Assembly: GCA_002683585.1 (NCBI GenBank)
Contig: NYTQ01000126.1
Coordinates: 1-6,787 of the forward strand
Direction: 5' to 3'
Length of the DNA stretch: 6,787 nt
DNA from: Cryomorphaceae bacterium
GTDB taxonomy: Bacteria; Bacteroidota; Bacteroidia; Flavobacteriales; Crocinitomicaceae
Shown: positions 1 through 6,787 of the stretch, piece after piece
Layout of the letters: each line of letters opens with the position of its first letter
Numbering within the stretch: position 1 is the first letter of the stretch
Notes under the pieces: model-generated
Told to the model about the DNA's origin: nothing
Seen by the model: only the letters and a program-made list of their open reading frames with translations
The model's database searches: none
Made by a program: the position numbers and the translations under genes

Positions 1-876
1 CATCTATTAAACAAAGAATGGAATCGTTTAGGGCTGAGTGGATTTTTAGCCCTTGGTGCTTTCCTTTATTTTATTGTAGTCTTAAAGTTAATCATCCCAG
101 AATTATCCAATACTGATGGCCTTTATCTTCACCATTCATTTAATGCACTAGGGAGTAACTTCGGAGAAGTTATTGTCAACATCTTCAAACATCCGATCCG
201 AGCGTTAACACTTCTCTTTGAAAACCATTCAGGTGATTCGTTCTTCGATGGAATAAAATTAGAAACACACATAGCCCTTCTTCTTGCAGGAGGCTGGGCA
301 CTTTTTTTCTATCCAGAATATCTTGTAATGATCCTGCCAATTCTGGCACAAAAGATGTTTAACGATTTACCCATTAGATGGGGGATCAGTGATCATTATT
401 CTATAGAGTTTGCACCGATACTTGTTATAGGGCTCTACACCTTTTTAAATAAACTCAAAAGGAGAAAAGTACAAGTCGCAATAGCAACACTATTACTTTG
501 TGCCATTTCCTCCTTCAAATTCATGGAGAAAAGAACTTCCGAGTACTATAAAAAGGATAACACCCGATTCTATTCTTCGAAGCATTGGAAACGCAGCTTT
601 GATGTTGGTTCGGTCCATGAGGCACTTCAAACCATTCCTGATAGCTTACGCGTCAGTGCACAATCACCCCTTGCCCCTCATTTAGCATTCAGAGATTACA
701 TTTACCATTATCCCTTCAAGGGAGATGCAAACTGTATCGCATTGCTCACCGCAGAAGAGAATAAGTACCCTTTTACAGAAGCGCAGTATCAAGATGAAAT
801 CAAAAAATTGTTGGAGAGTGAAGAATGGATTATTTTTACACAAAACAAAGCCTTACTGATCCTTATAAAAAAGTAA
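1..876 (+). CDS. DUF2079 family polytopic membrane protein, 3' part (5' end outside window)
   Basis: The reading frame is open from the first base to the TAA at 874-876, giving 291 residues. The N-terminal part lies to the left, so the internal ATG at 328 is not the start. Hydrophobic segments fall at about residues 12-32, 88-115, 128-140 and 157-172. They are followed by a soluble C-terminal tail of about 110 residues. Two stretches look like DUF2079: PIRWGISDHYSIEFAP (about 124-139), resembling the family's motif around the last membrane helices, and, in the tail, IPDSLRVSAQSPLAPHLAFR (212-231), resembling its 'IP...VSA...L.PHL..R' pattern. DUF2079 proteins are integral membrane proteins of unknown function with a glycosyltransferase-C-like build; a sugar-transfer role is only inference. 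The gene ends 2 bases before the probable start of the PorZ-like gene, so the two are probably co-transcribed. The family call comes from remembered motifs, not a search. Confidence 0.8.
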   Translation, partial: HLLNKEWNRLGLSGFLALGAFLYFIVVLKLIIPELSNTDGLYLHHSFNALGSNFGEVIVNIFKHPIRALTLLFENHSGDSFFDGIKLETHIALLLAGGWALFFYPEYLVMILPILAQKMFNDLPIRWGISDHYSIEFAPILVIGLYTFLNKLKRRKVQVAIATLLLCAISSFKFMEKRTSEYYKKDNTRFYSSKHWKRSFDVGSVHEALQTIPDSLRVSAQSPLAPHLAFRDYIYHYPFKGDANCIALLTAEENKYPFTEAQYQDEIKKLLESEEWIIFTQNKALLILIKK

Positions 877-878
877 AA

Positions 879-3245
879 ATGACTGCTCCTTTTTCAATAT
901 ATAGCACAAAGAGACGTTATTGCAGTGTGAAAACATTTATGCTTGTACTTACCTTATTGGTGGGAAATTACTTTTGGGCGCAAATTGGTATGAGCCAATG
1001 GAGATTGCATGTAGCATCTGGAAAAGCTATAGATATTGTTAGAGCAGAAAACACAATTTTCACTGCCTATACAAATGGCCTACATGTCCTTAATCGGGAT
1101 AGTGAGCAAGAAGAACTTCTAACAGATGTGAACGGCCTATCAGATATCGAAATTTCATGTCTTTACTACGATAGTATTGCGGCGTGTGTTTTAGTTGGAT
1201 ATTCAAATGGCAATATTGATAAAATCACGGCATCATCCGTCTATAATATTCCTGCGATTAAGCTTGCCCAGGTTCCGAACTCCAAAAGAATCAATCGGTT
1301 TGTGCGCAATGGAGATTATGTTTATGTCGCAACTGACTTTTGTGTCACAAAACTTGACCTAAACAAAGATGAAATTAAAGACACCTACTATCCAACTAAT
1401 GGCAACGAGGCTATCTTAGATTTAAGCTTTTCAGCAGACACAATATTTGCATTATCGAGCGACCGATTAAAATATGGAATAATCGATAACCCAGCCCTCC
1501 CGGATGTCAGTCAATGGCAAGTCGATTTAAGGTTCCCCATTCAATCTGAAAATTCTTATGCTGAAATAGAACAATTTGAAAACAAACAATTCATTCTTTT
1601 AAAATCTCCCATATACGGTCAAGACAGTGTTTTCTATCTAGAGAATAATGTTAAAACATGGCTGACCAACTCCCCTTATTCTCTAGAAATAAATAGTATA
1701 AATATACTTGATGATACAACCTTCGCCGTGAATATAGATGGCGGTATCTATATCTACAATAGTGAATTAACCAACCCTCTCTCATATAATTCTAACAACT
1801 TCAATATTTGGATTTCCCCTGTTAGAAGCATAAGAAGTTCTGAAGGTATTTGGTCGGCTGATCAAATAAATGGACTACATCTGTATCCATCAGGTATTGG
1901 ATATAAAGCATTTCCTGTAGTGGGACCTTACAATAACAATTTCTATGCAATGGATTGGCAAAACAACACGCTTGCCATAGCTAGTGGACGACTACTTGGA
2001 AAACTCCCTTCATTTAGTTCCAATGGTATACATGTTTTTAGAGATGAAGCATGGGATTTCAAGAATATTCAATCGGTTCCCCAATGGCAGGATCAAAACA
2101 TTTGGGACTTTATAGACATTTCGGTCAATCCAAATGACCCCCTTGAATACGCAGTGGCATCTTATTCCGAAAAACCACTTACAATATTTTCTTCAGACAC
2201 CGTAGAAGTATTTGACGACACAAACTCTAGTCTATCCTTAACAGGGATTTCAAATGGGTGGAGCCTGGCATCTGATGTTTGCTTTGACACACAAGACAAT
2301 TTGTGGGTACTCAATGGATATACCGAGCAACCTTTGAACGTAAGACAGCAAGATGGGTCTTGGATGAATTTTGATTGTGGCTCAAGTGCGAGAAATATTT
2401 ATACTACAAAAATGATCATTGACTTTAATGATAATATTTGGTTCGCCTCCGAGGACCATGGTATGTTCGGATATAATCACAATAATACCATTGACGAACC
2501 TAATGATGATGAATCCGTGCATATCTCTACGGGAATCAATTCAGGGAACCTCCCGTCGTCCAATGTTACTGCCTTAGCTGCAGATTTTGACGGAGAAATA
2601 TGGGTAGGTACAGACGCTGGATTTGCTATTTTATACAATGCGTCTAATACATTTAATGGAAATCCAGGAGACTATGATGTTCAGCGGGTCAAAGTGACTT
2701 TTGAGGGCAATGTGGAGTATGTCTTGGGTAATACGCACATCACCGATATTGAGGTAGATGGAGGAAATAGAAAATGGATTGCAACGGCGAATGCTGGTAT
2801 CCTATTGCTTAGCGCAGATGGATCAGAAATATTGGAGCAGCACACCACAGACAACTCTCCTCTTGTTTCAAATAATATTTTCGATCTTAAACTCGACCAG
2901 AACTCAGGAGAACTTTTCATTATCACAGACAATGGTTTGATTTCATATAGGTCTGATGCGAGCTATGAAGACCCAACCTATGAAACCTATAATGTATTCC
3001 CGAATCCTGTTAGACCGAATTACTCAGGGCCTGTAACAATTCAAGGAATCCGCTACAATAGCGATGTAAAAATTACTGATGCTGCAGGAAACCTGGTTTA
3101 TAAAACAACCTCTAACGGAGGAACAGCTGCATGGAACTGTCGCGCATTAAATGGACAGAGAGTTGCCTCAGGAGTCTACTATATTTGGACAGCAACGAAC
3201 GTAGGGAAGGATAAAAAAGTAGGGAAAGTTCTTATAATGAATTAA
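879..3245 (+). CDS. porZ: PorZ-like type IX secretion system surface protein (two beta-propellers plus C-terminal sorting domain)
   Basis: From the ATG at 879 the product has 788 residues, close to the length of Porphyromonas gingivalis PorZ (about 776). PorZ is a surface member of the T9SS attachment complex (with PorU, PorV and PorQ); it binds anionic LPS and helps join it to cargo proteins. The sequence shows a signal peptide ending FWAQ (about 32-35), then the PorZ-type opening WRLHVASGKAIDIV. Beta-propeller blade motifs follow: TIFTAYTNGL (59-68), GIWSADQINGLHLY (323-336), NLWVLNG (474-480), NIWFAS (519-524), EIWVGTDAG (573-581), KWIATANAG (632-640) and ELFIITDNG (678-686). About residue 704 to the end is a T9SS C-terminal domain: YNVFPNPV, VKITDAAGNLVY, NGQRVASGVYYI and the terminal KVLIMN. 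The start is uncertain. An in-frame ATG at 825 would overlap the upstream gene by 52 bases. A GTG at 927 would give 772 residues and a compact 19-residue signal peptide beginning M(V)KTFMLVLTLLVG. No Shine-Dalgarno decides between them. A generic propeller protein with a sorting tag is the main alternative. Confidence 0.85.
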   Translation: MTAPFSIYSTKRRYCSVKTFMLVLTLLVGNYFWAQIGMSQWRLHVASGKAIDIVRAENTIFTAYTNGLHVLNRDSEQEELLTDVNGLSDIEISCLYYDSIAACVLVGYSNGNIDKITASSVYNIPAIKLAQVPNSKRINRFVRNGDYVYVATDFCVTKLDLNKDEIKDTYYPTNGNEAILDLSFSADTIFALSSDRLKYGIIDNPALPDVSQWQVDLRFPIQSENSYAEIEQFENKQFILLKSPIYGQDSVFYLENNVKTWLTNSPYSLEINSINILDDTTFAVNIDGGIYIYNSELTNPLSYNSNNFNIWISPVRSIRSSEGIWSADQINGLHLYPSGIGYKAFPVVGPYNNNFYAMDWQNNTLAIASGRLLGKLPSFSSNGIHVFRDEAWDFKNIQSVPQWQDQNIWDFIDISVNPNDPLEYAVASYSEKPLTIFSSDTVEVFDDTNSSLSLTGISNGWSLASDVCFDTQDNLWVLNGYTEQPLNVRQQDGSWMNFDCGSSARNIYTTKMIIDFNDNIWFASEDHGMFGYNHNNTIDEPNDDESVHISTGINSGNLPSSNVTALAADFDGEIWVGTDAGFAILYNASNTFNGNPGDYDVQRVKVTFEGNVEYVLGNTHITDIEVDGGNRKWIATANAGILLLSADGSEILEQHTTDNSPLVSNNIFDLKLDQNSGELFIITDNGLISYRSDASYEDPTYETYNVFPNPVRPNYSGPVTIQGIRYNSDVKITDAAGNLVYKTTSNGGTAAWNCRALNGQRVASGVYYIWTATNVGKDKKVGKVLIMN

Positions 3246-3267
3246 CTTATTTTATGCTTAAAAGACA

Positions 3268-3615
3268 TCATTCCTCAAAATACTGATGCTCGATAAAATA
3301 ATCTAACATCGCCTCCTTAATTAGATGCTCTTGGTCTTTAGAATTAATAGGCGGTAAGTTTCTAATATTCTCAAAGTGTGGCCAACCGTCCTCGTCTCGG
3401 CCCTTGTATTCATAATAACCTGCTGGAGTTAAAAGCGTACAAATCGCGACATGAATCAAATCCGTTTTCTCCTGTTTGCTGTATTTATCATGACCCTTAC
3501 CTAGCTCATTGACACCGATCAAAAACAACAAAGCATGAACATCTAAATCTTCTCCAAAAGTTTTTTCTAGGTGCTTTGTTAGTTTCTGATAACGCAATTC
3601 TATTTCATGGTCCAT
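3268..3615 (-). CDS. Conserved-looking 115-residue protein of unknown function
   Basis: I do not recognise a characterised function. The product is a compact, soluble-looking, acidic protein with no signal peptide or membrane segment, so it is probably cytoplasmic. It appears mostly alpha-helical: an N-terminal amphipathic stretch (MDHEIELRYQKLTKHLEKTF), a hydrophobic core VHALLFLIGVNELGKG (26-41), a helix LIHVAICTLLTPAGYYEY (53-70), an aromatic-acidic loop GRDEDGWPHFENI (72-84), and a charged C-terminal helix rich in Glu, His and aromatic residues. The mix of a regular helical core and a Trp-Pro-His loop looks like a real conserved protein rather than a chance frame; I recall similar hypothetical proteins in Bacteroidota. 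The ATG at 3615 follows the GH3 stop by 43 bases on the same strand, so it could be the last gene of that operon. A promoter-like TAACTTTG sits just upstream and could give it its own short-leader transcript. Confidence 0.75.
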   Translation of the reverse strand: MDHEIELRYQKLTKHLEKTFGEDLDVHALLFLIGVNELGKGHDKYSKQEKTDLIHVAICTLLTPAGYYEYKGRDEDGWPHFENIRNLPPINSKDQEHLIKEAMLDYFIEHQYFEE

Positions 3616-3622
3616 AAGAAGA

Positions 3623-3637
3623 CAAAGTTAAACTTTG
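3623..3637. promoter_or_regulatory. Perfect 7-1-7 palindrome with a Bacteroidota-like -7 motif on the minus strand
   Basis: CAAAGTT-A-AACTTTG is an exact inverted repeat with a 1-base centre, lying between the GH3 gene and the 115-residue gene. Read on the minus strand it contains TAACTTTG, which fits the Bacteroidota -7 consensus TAnnTTTG and lies 7 bases before the downstream ATG. No TTG is found at the usual distance (about 19-21 bases) for a -33 element, so the promoter reading is weak. As RNA it could form only about a 5-bp stem with no T-run, so it is a poor terminator. An operator is possible but no regulator is encoded nearby. Confidence 0.3.
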
Positions 3638-3658
3638 ACAATTAAAATAGGGTTAAAT

Positions 3659-5959
3659 TTATTCCAATTTAAAGTCTATACTTCGTGTTGTGTTGGAATT
3701 AGTCCCGATAAATAGGCTAAATGTTCCTGGTTCTGATTCCCATTTCTTATTGACACTGAAAAATTCAAGGGTTTCAGGTGTGATCTCAAATATAATTTGT
3801 TTTGATTCCCCTGGCGCCAACTCCACTAATTCAAAATTTTTAAGCTCTCTGACCGGACGCGTGACACTTGCATAATGATCCCTAATATACATTTGAACGA
3901 CCTCTTTTCCTTTCACTTTTCCAATGTTAGTTAAAGTTACCGAGGCTTTTATCTTCGTTTCACTTGTCAGCTCTGATTTACTTAAGGTAATGTCAGAATA
4001 TTCAAACTCCGTGTAGCTTAATCCATAACCAAATGGATATAGCGGTGTGTTTTTTTCATCGCCATAATGTGACCAAAATACACTTCCTGCATCGGCTCCT
4101 TTCGCTCCCGGGCGTCCCGTGTTTTTATAATTGTAGTATAAGGGCATTTGACCCACACTTCTTGGGAAGCTCATGGGAAGCTTTCCACTTGGGTTATAGT
4201 CACCATATAATACCTCTGCTATGGCATTACCAGATTCAGTACCTAAATGCCACGCTTCAACAATCGCTGGGAGATGCTCATCTGCCCAATTCAGCACTAA
4301 AGGCCTACCATTCATGAGCACCAAAATAATGTTCTTATTCACTGCATAAACCTCTTCTAAGAGCTCTTGCTGAAACCCAGGCAGGTCAAGTTTTGAACGG
4401 CTTCTACCTTCCCCTGACTGAAAACCATATTCGCCTAAAACCATTACCACCACATCCGCATTCTTCGCGGCATTCTTTGCCGCCTCCATTCCGCTTTTGT
4501 CGGTAGTATTAATGTCCACCTCTTGATGGAAAGCGGGAATAGCATTTACAAGCTTCACCCCCTGCTCATGGATAACTGTATTACCATCATATTTGAGCAT
4601 TCCTTCAAGCACTGAAATTGCCGAATTATTTTCTCCTGCGATACGCCAATTGCCTAATGGACTGTTTTTATCGGCGGCTAAAGGGCCGATCAATGCAATG
4701 GTTTGCCCTTCCTTTTTAAGCGGGAGAACGGCACCGTCATTTTTCAAAAGGACAATAGATTTTTTTGCCATATCTAATACTCCTGCTCTTATGTCGGGAG
4801 CGCCTGTAATCTCTTTTTCGCGAATCGTATCACAATAACGGAAAGGATCGTCAAAGAGACCAAGCTCATATTTGACGGTGAGGATTCTCCTTACAGCGTC
4901 ATCTATTTGTGCTATTTTCACTCGACCTTGCTTTAATAAGGATTCTAGCTCTGAGAGATAGATGTATGATTCCATATCCATATCCGAACCTCCATTGAGA
5001 CCAAGTTCCCCTGCATGATTTTTATCTCTGGCATAGCCGTGAACGACCATCTCTTTTAGTGATCCCCAGTCAGAAACTATAAAACCATCAAATCCCCAAT
5101 CACCTTTTAATATATCTCTTTGTAAAATTTTGTCAGCCGTTGCAGGAATTCCATTTAACTCATTAAAGGCATTCATAAAAGTGCTAACACCCGCATCTGC
5201 AGCTGCTTTAAAAGGAGGTAAAACAATATTATGAAGGGTGCTTTCTCCTATATCAGCTGTATTATAATCTCTTCCACTTTCTGCAAATCCATAAGCCGCA
5301 AAATGCTTTGCGCAAGCCGCAACGGAATTTGAGCTAGATAAATCTTTACCCTGAAACCCTTTTACCCTGGCAGCAGCAACAGCACTCCCTAAATAAGGGT
5401 CTTCCCCCGCTCCTTCCATCACTCTTCCCCAACGTGCATCCCGGGTAATATCTACCATCGGTGCAAAGGTCCAATTTATTCCTGCCGCAGAGGCTTCCTT
5501 TGCGCCAAGTGCTGCAGATTTGCGAATAGCTTTAAGATCCCAACTAGCCGATTCTGCCAAAGGAATAGGACTTATTGTTTTATATCCATGAATCAAGTCA
5601 AAACCAATGATCAAGGGGATACCAAGTCTTGATTGGTTGACAGCCACTTCTTGAACAGCGCGAACCTCTCTCGCGCCGCGCACATTGAGCATTGAACCTA
5701 CCAAGCCTTTCGCAAGGTGGTCATACTTTTCCTTGGCATTTCCATCCTTTGGTGAAGGCCCTGTTACATTCCAGAAGCCATTATATTGATTCATTTGTCC
5801 GATCTTTTCTTGCAATGTCATCTTAGACATCAATTCATTTACACGTTGAGGAATTGTAAGATTAGCCTCCTTTTGATCACCGCCGCCACAGGACAAGAGA
5901 CATGAAAAGAATAAAAACAGGTAAAGCCCTCTGGGCAGGAAAAAGTAATGTGCTACCAT
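3659..5959 (-). CDS. bglX: BglX-like glycoside hydrolase family 3 beta-glucosidase, lipoprotein
   Basis: The 766-residue product is full length for a BglX-type GH3 enzyme, which removes beta-linked glucose (or related sugars) from non-reducing ends with retention of configuration. Residues 1-24 form a lipoprotein signal ending in the lipobox LLSC, with Cys24 as the lipidated residue. The next methionine (44) lies past the lipobox, which fixes the start. The TIM-barrel part (about 35-365) carries GFDLIHG (119-125), RWGRVMEGAGEDPY (176-189), KHF (218-220) and FIVSDW, where Asp297 is the expected nucleophile. The alpha/beta sandwich (about 395-610) carries FQSGEGRSR, where Glu517 is the likely acid/base, and YNPSGKLPMSFPR. 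A fibronectin-III-like domain closes the protein (about 655-766; ASVTLTNIG, VVQMYIRD). All key residues are present. The segment after Cys24 (GGGDQKE) is only mildly acidic, so periplasmic or surface exposure is undecided. The gene starts 71 bases after the sugar transporter ends, with no promoter motif seen between them, suggesting one operon. The exact substrate cannot be read from sequence. Confidence 0.95.
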   Translation of the reverse strand: MVAHYFFLPRGLYLFLFFSCLLSCGGGDQKEANLTIPQRVNELMSKMTLQEKIGQMNQYNGFWNVTGPSPKDGNAKEKYDHLAKGLVGSMLNVRGAREVRAVQEVAVNQSRLGIPLIIGFDLIHGYKTISPIPLAESASWDLKAIRKSAALGAKEASAAGINWTFAPMVDITRDARWGRVMEGAGEDPYLGSAVAAARVKGFQGKDLSSSNSVAACAKHFAAYGFAESGRDYNTADIGESTLHNIVLPPFKAAADAGVSTFMNAFNELNGIPATADKILQRDILKGDWGFDGFIVSDWGSLKEMVVHGYARDKNHAGELGLNGGSDMDMESYIYLSELESLLKQGRVKIAQIDDAVRRILTVKYELGLFDDPFRYCDTIREKEITGAPDIRAGVLDMAKKSIVLLKNDGAVLPLKKEGQTIALIGPLAADKNSPLGNWRIAGENNSAISVLEGMLKYDGNTVIHEQGVKLVNAIPAFHQEVDINTTDKSGMEAAKNAAKNADVVVMVLGEYGFQSGEGRSRSKLDLPGFQQELLEEVYAVNKNIILVLMNGRPLVLNWADEHLPAIVEAWHLGTESGNAIAEVLYGDYNPSGKLPMSFPRSVGQMPLYYNYKNTGRPGAKGADAGSVFWSHYGDEKNTPLYPFGYGLSYTEFEYSDITLSKSELTSETKIKASVTLTNIGKVKGKEVVQMYIRDHYASVTRPVRELKNFELVELAPGESKQIIFEITPETLEFFSVNKKWESEPGTFSLFIGTNSNTTRSIDFKLE

Positions 5960-6030
5960 TTTATAATTTTTAATTTCACATTGGATGTCGAACTTCTATC
6001 TTAGGAAGATATTTTATCTGGAGTGATGTT

Positions 6031-6787
6031 TTATTCCTCTGATGGAACAGCGTATTTATGTTTAACTATCCATGCAAAAAAACCGAGATAAGCAAAGCAT
6101 AACACACCAATAATATAGCTGCTTTGAATCCCAATACTTTCCGATACAGATCCTTGCAACCAGCTGACAATTCCTCCTCCCATAATCATCATAATTAAAA
6201 AAACTACTGCCCTGACTAGTATGCTTACCAAGTCCTCTAACGGACAAAGCAAAAATACAAGGCCAAAGTGTACTACAAAATAGACCGACACTTGTAATGG
6301 CGTAAACACTAATCATTCCCGTTGTCAGCATGCCCACAATTAAGGCGCAAATGCCAAGTATTGAAAAAATCAATAACATTCTAGCCGCATCGCCTTTACT
6401 TGCCATGTCGGCGGCAATTAAAACTAAAATAATCAAGCCATAAATATAGAATGGAGTTAGGTCATGGTTTGCAATCGCATTAACCAAAAGAAAAACACCA
6501 AAGGCGAGATAAGGTGCGAGAAAACGCAGTATCTTTTGCAATGACATATTATCGGTAAAAGCCTGAACGGCACCCGTCCAACGACCAATCATTAAACTTG
6601 CCCAATAAAGTGAAACGTAAGGTGCAATTTCATCTATTGCAAAACCTAATTCTTTCGACATATATTCGGGAAGGTTAGCTGCTGTTGATACTTCGACTCC
6701 GACATACAGAAAAATAGCAAACATCCCCAAAACCAATTGCGGGTATTGCAATGCAGATTTTTTCAAAGACGAATGGTCATCAATTGA
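6031..6787 (-). pseudogene. FucP/GluP/NagP-family sugar MFS transporter, C-terminal half, frameshifted; 5' end outside window
   Basis: Two overlapping minus-strand frames join into one transporter. The first is open from the window edge and holds LVLGMFAIFLYVGVEVS (6736-6686) and YVSLYWASLMIGRWTG (6619-6572), typical of the seventh and eighth helices of FucP/GluP permeases, then STLWPCIFALSVRGLGKHTS. After GSSFF at the T7 run 6197-6203 it turns into charged, non-membrane sequence. From the same run the second frame continues FLIMMIMGGGIVSWLQGS and SSYIIGVLCFAYLGFFAW, the expected last two helices, to the TAA at 6031-6033. Removing one T joins them into about 251 residues. The TTG at 6766 is not a start: the frame is open to the window edge and the N-terminal half should lie beyond it. 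The family imports sugars such as glucose, galactose, fucose or N-acetylglucosamine, usually by proton symport across the inner membrane. Its place upstream of the GH3 enzyme suggests uptake of the released sugar. Whether the break is real decay, a sequencing error or tolerated slippage is open. Confidence 0.85.
6197..6203 (-). other. T7 homopolymer at the transporter frameshift
   Basis: The minus strand reads AGTAG-TTTTTTT-AATTATG. With seven T the upstream frame runs Ser-Ser-Phe-Phe-Asn-Tyr and leaves the family pattern. With six T it would run Ser-Ser-Phe-Leu-Ile-Met and match it through to the stop. One extra T is therefore the simplest explanation for the two-frame gene. Confidence 0.8.

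Noticed and set aside
328..876. ATG at 328 as the start of a complete 182-residue membrane protein
   Set aside because: The frame is open back to base 1 and the upstream residues carry a membrane segment and DUF2079-like sequence, so the gene is a 5'-truncated fragment of a longer one.
2681..2932. Open frames antisense to, or in other frames of, the porZ-like and GH3 genes (for example 2681-2932 minus, 4033-4317 plus, 4593-4838 plus)
   Set aside because: They lie wholly inside strongly supported genes and show no domain-like sequence.
879..3245. Reading the propeller protein as a two-component hybrid sensor
   Set aside because: The propeller blades resemble those of hybrid sensors, but there is no transmembrane helix, histidine kinase or receiver domain; the protein ends in a T9SS sorting domain.
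3246..3267. Bidirectional terminator between the convergent porZ-like gene and the 115-residue gene
   Set aside because: The 22-base gap is AT-rich but shows no inverted repeat able to form a convincing stem.
5997..6011. Hairpin TATCTT-AGG-AAGATA between the transporter and the GH3 gene
   Set aside because: It is a 6-bp, AT-rich stem with a 3-base loop and no following T-run on the minus strand, so there is too little to call a terminator or attenuator.
6031..6309. A separate 92-residue membrane protein on the minus strand
   Set aside because: Its first 35 or so residues are the out-of-frame reading of the transporter's coding sequence. Its remainder is the missing C-terminal end of that transporter.

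Overview
The window looks like Bacteroidota (Flavobacteriia/Cytophagia/Sphingobacteriia-type) chromosome. The supports are a PorZ-like component of the type IX secretion system (T9SS) with a C-terminal sorting domain, a signal peptide ending in Ala-Gln, A-rich translation starts without clear Shine-Dalgarno sequences, AT-rich DNA, and a lipoprotein GH3 glycosidase beside a FucP/GluP-type sugar permease. I cannot resolve the class or genus. No rRNA, tRNA, CRISPR array, insertion sequence or phage feature was seen, and no gene-free stretch exceeds about 75 bases.

Layout. Plus strand, 1-3245: the 3' part of a DUF2079 polytopic membrane protein (1-876), followed after 2 bases by a porZ-like gene (879-3245). 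The spacing implies one transcript. Minus strand, 3268-6787, convergent to the first pair: in transcription order, a FucP/GluP/NagP-family sugar transporter that enters from beyond the right edge and is broken by a frameshift at a T7 run (6031-6787); a BglX-like GH3 beta-glucosidase lipoprotein (3659-5959); and a 115-residue conserved-looking protein of unknown function (3268-3615). The two blocks meet tail to tail across 22 bases with no visible terminator hairpin.

How the genes may work together. The minus-strand block reads as a small saccharide-use cassette: the GH3 enzyme, anchored in the envelope, trims beta-linked oligosaccharides from the non-reducing end, and the inner-membrane symporter takes up the released sugar. 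The plus-strand block belongs to the envelope: PorZ is part of the cell-surface complex that attaches T9SS cargo to anionic LPS, and the DUF2079 protein is an uncharacterised membrane protein of glycosyltransferase-C-like appearance.

I see no clearly new multi-gene system. The points most worth a second look are the homopolymer frameshift in the transporter, two apparent extra hydrophobic segments in that transporter's C-terminal half, the tight DUF2079-porZ pairing with an ambiguous porZ start, and a perfect palindrome in front of the 115-residue gene.
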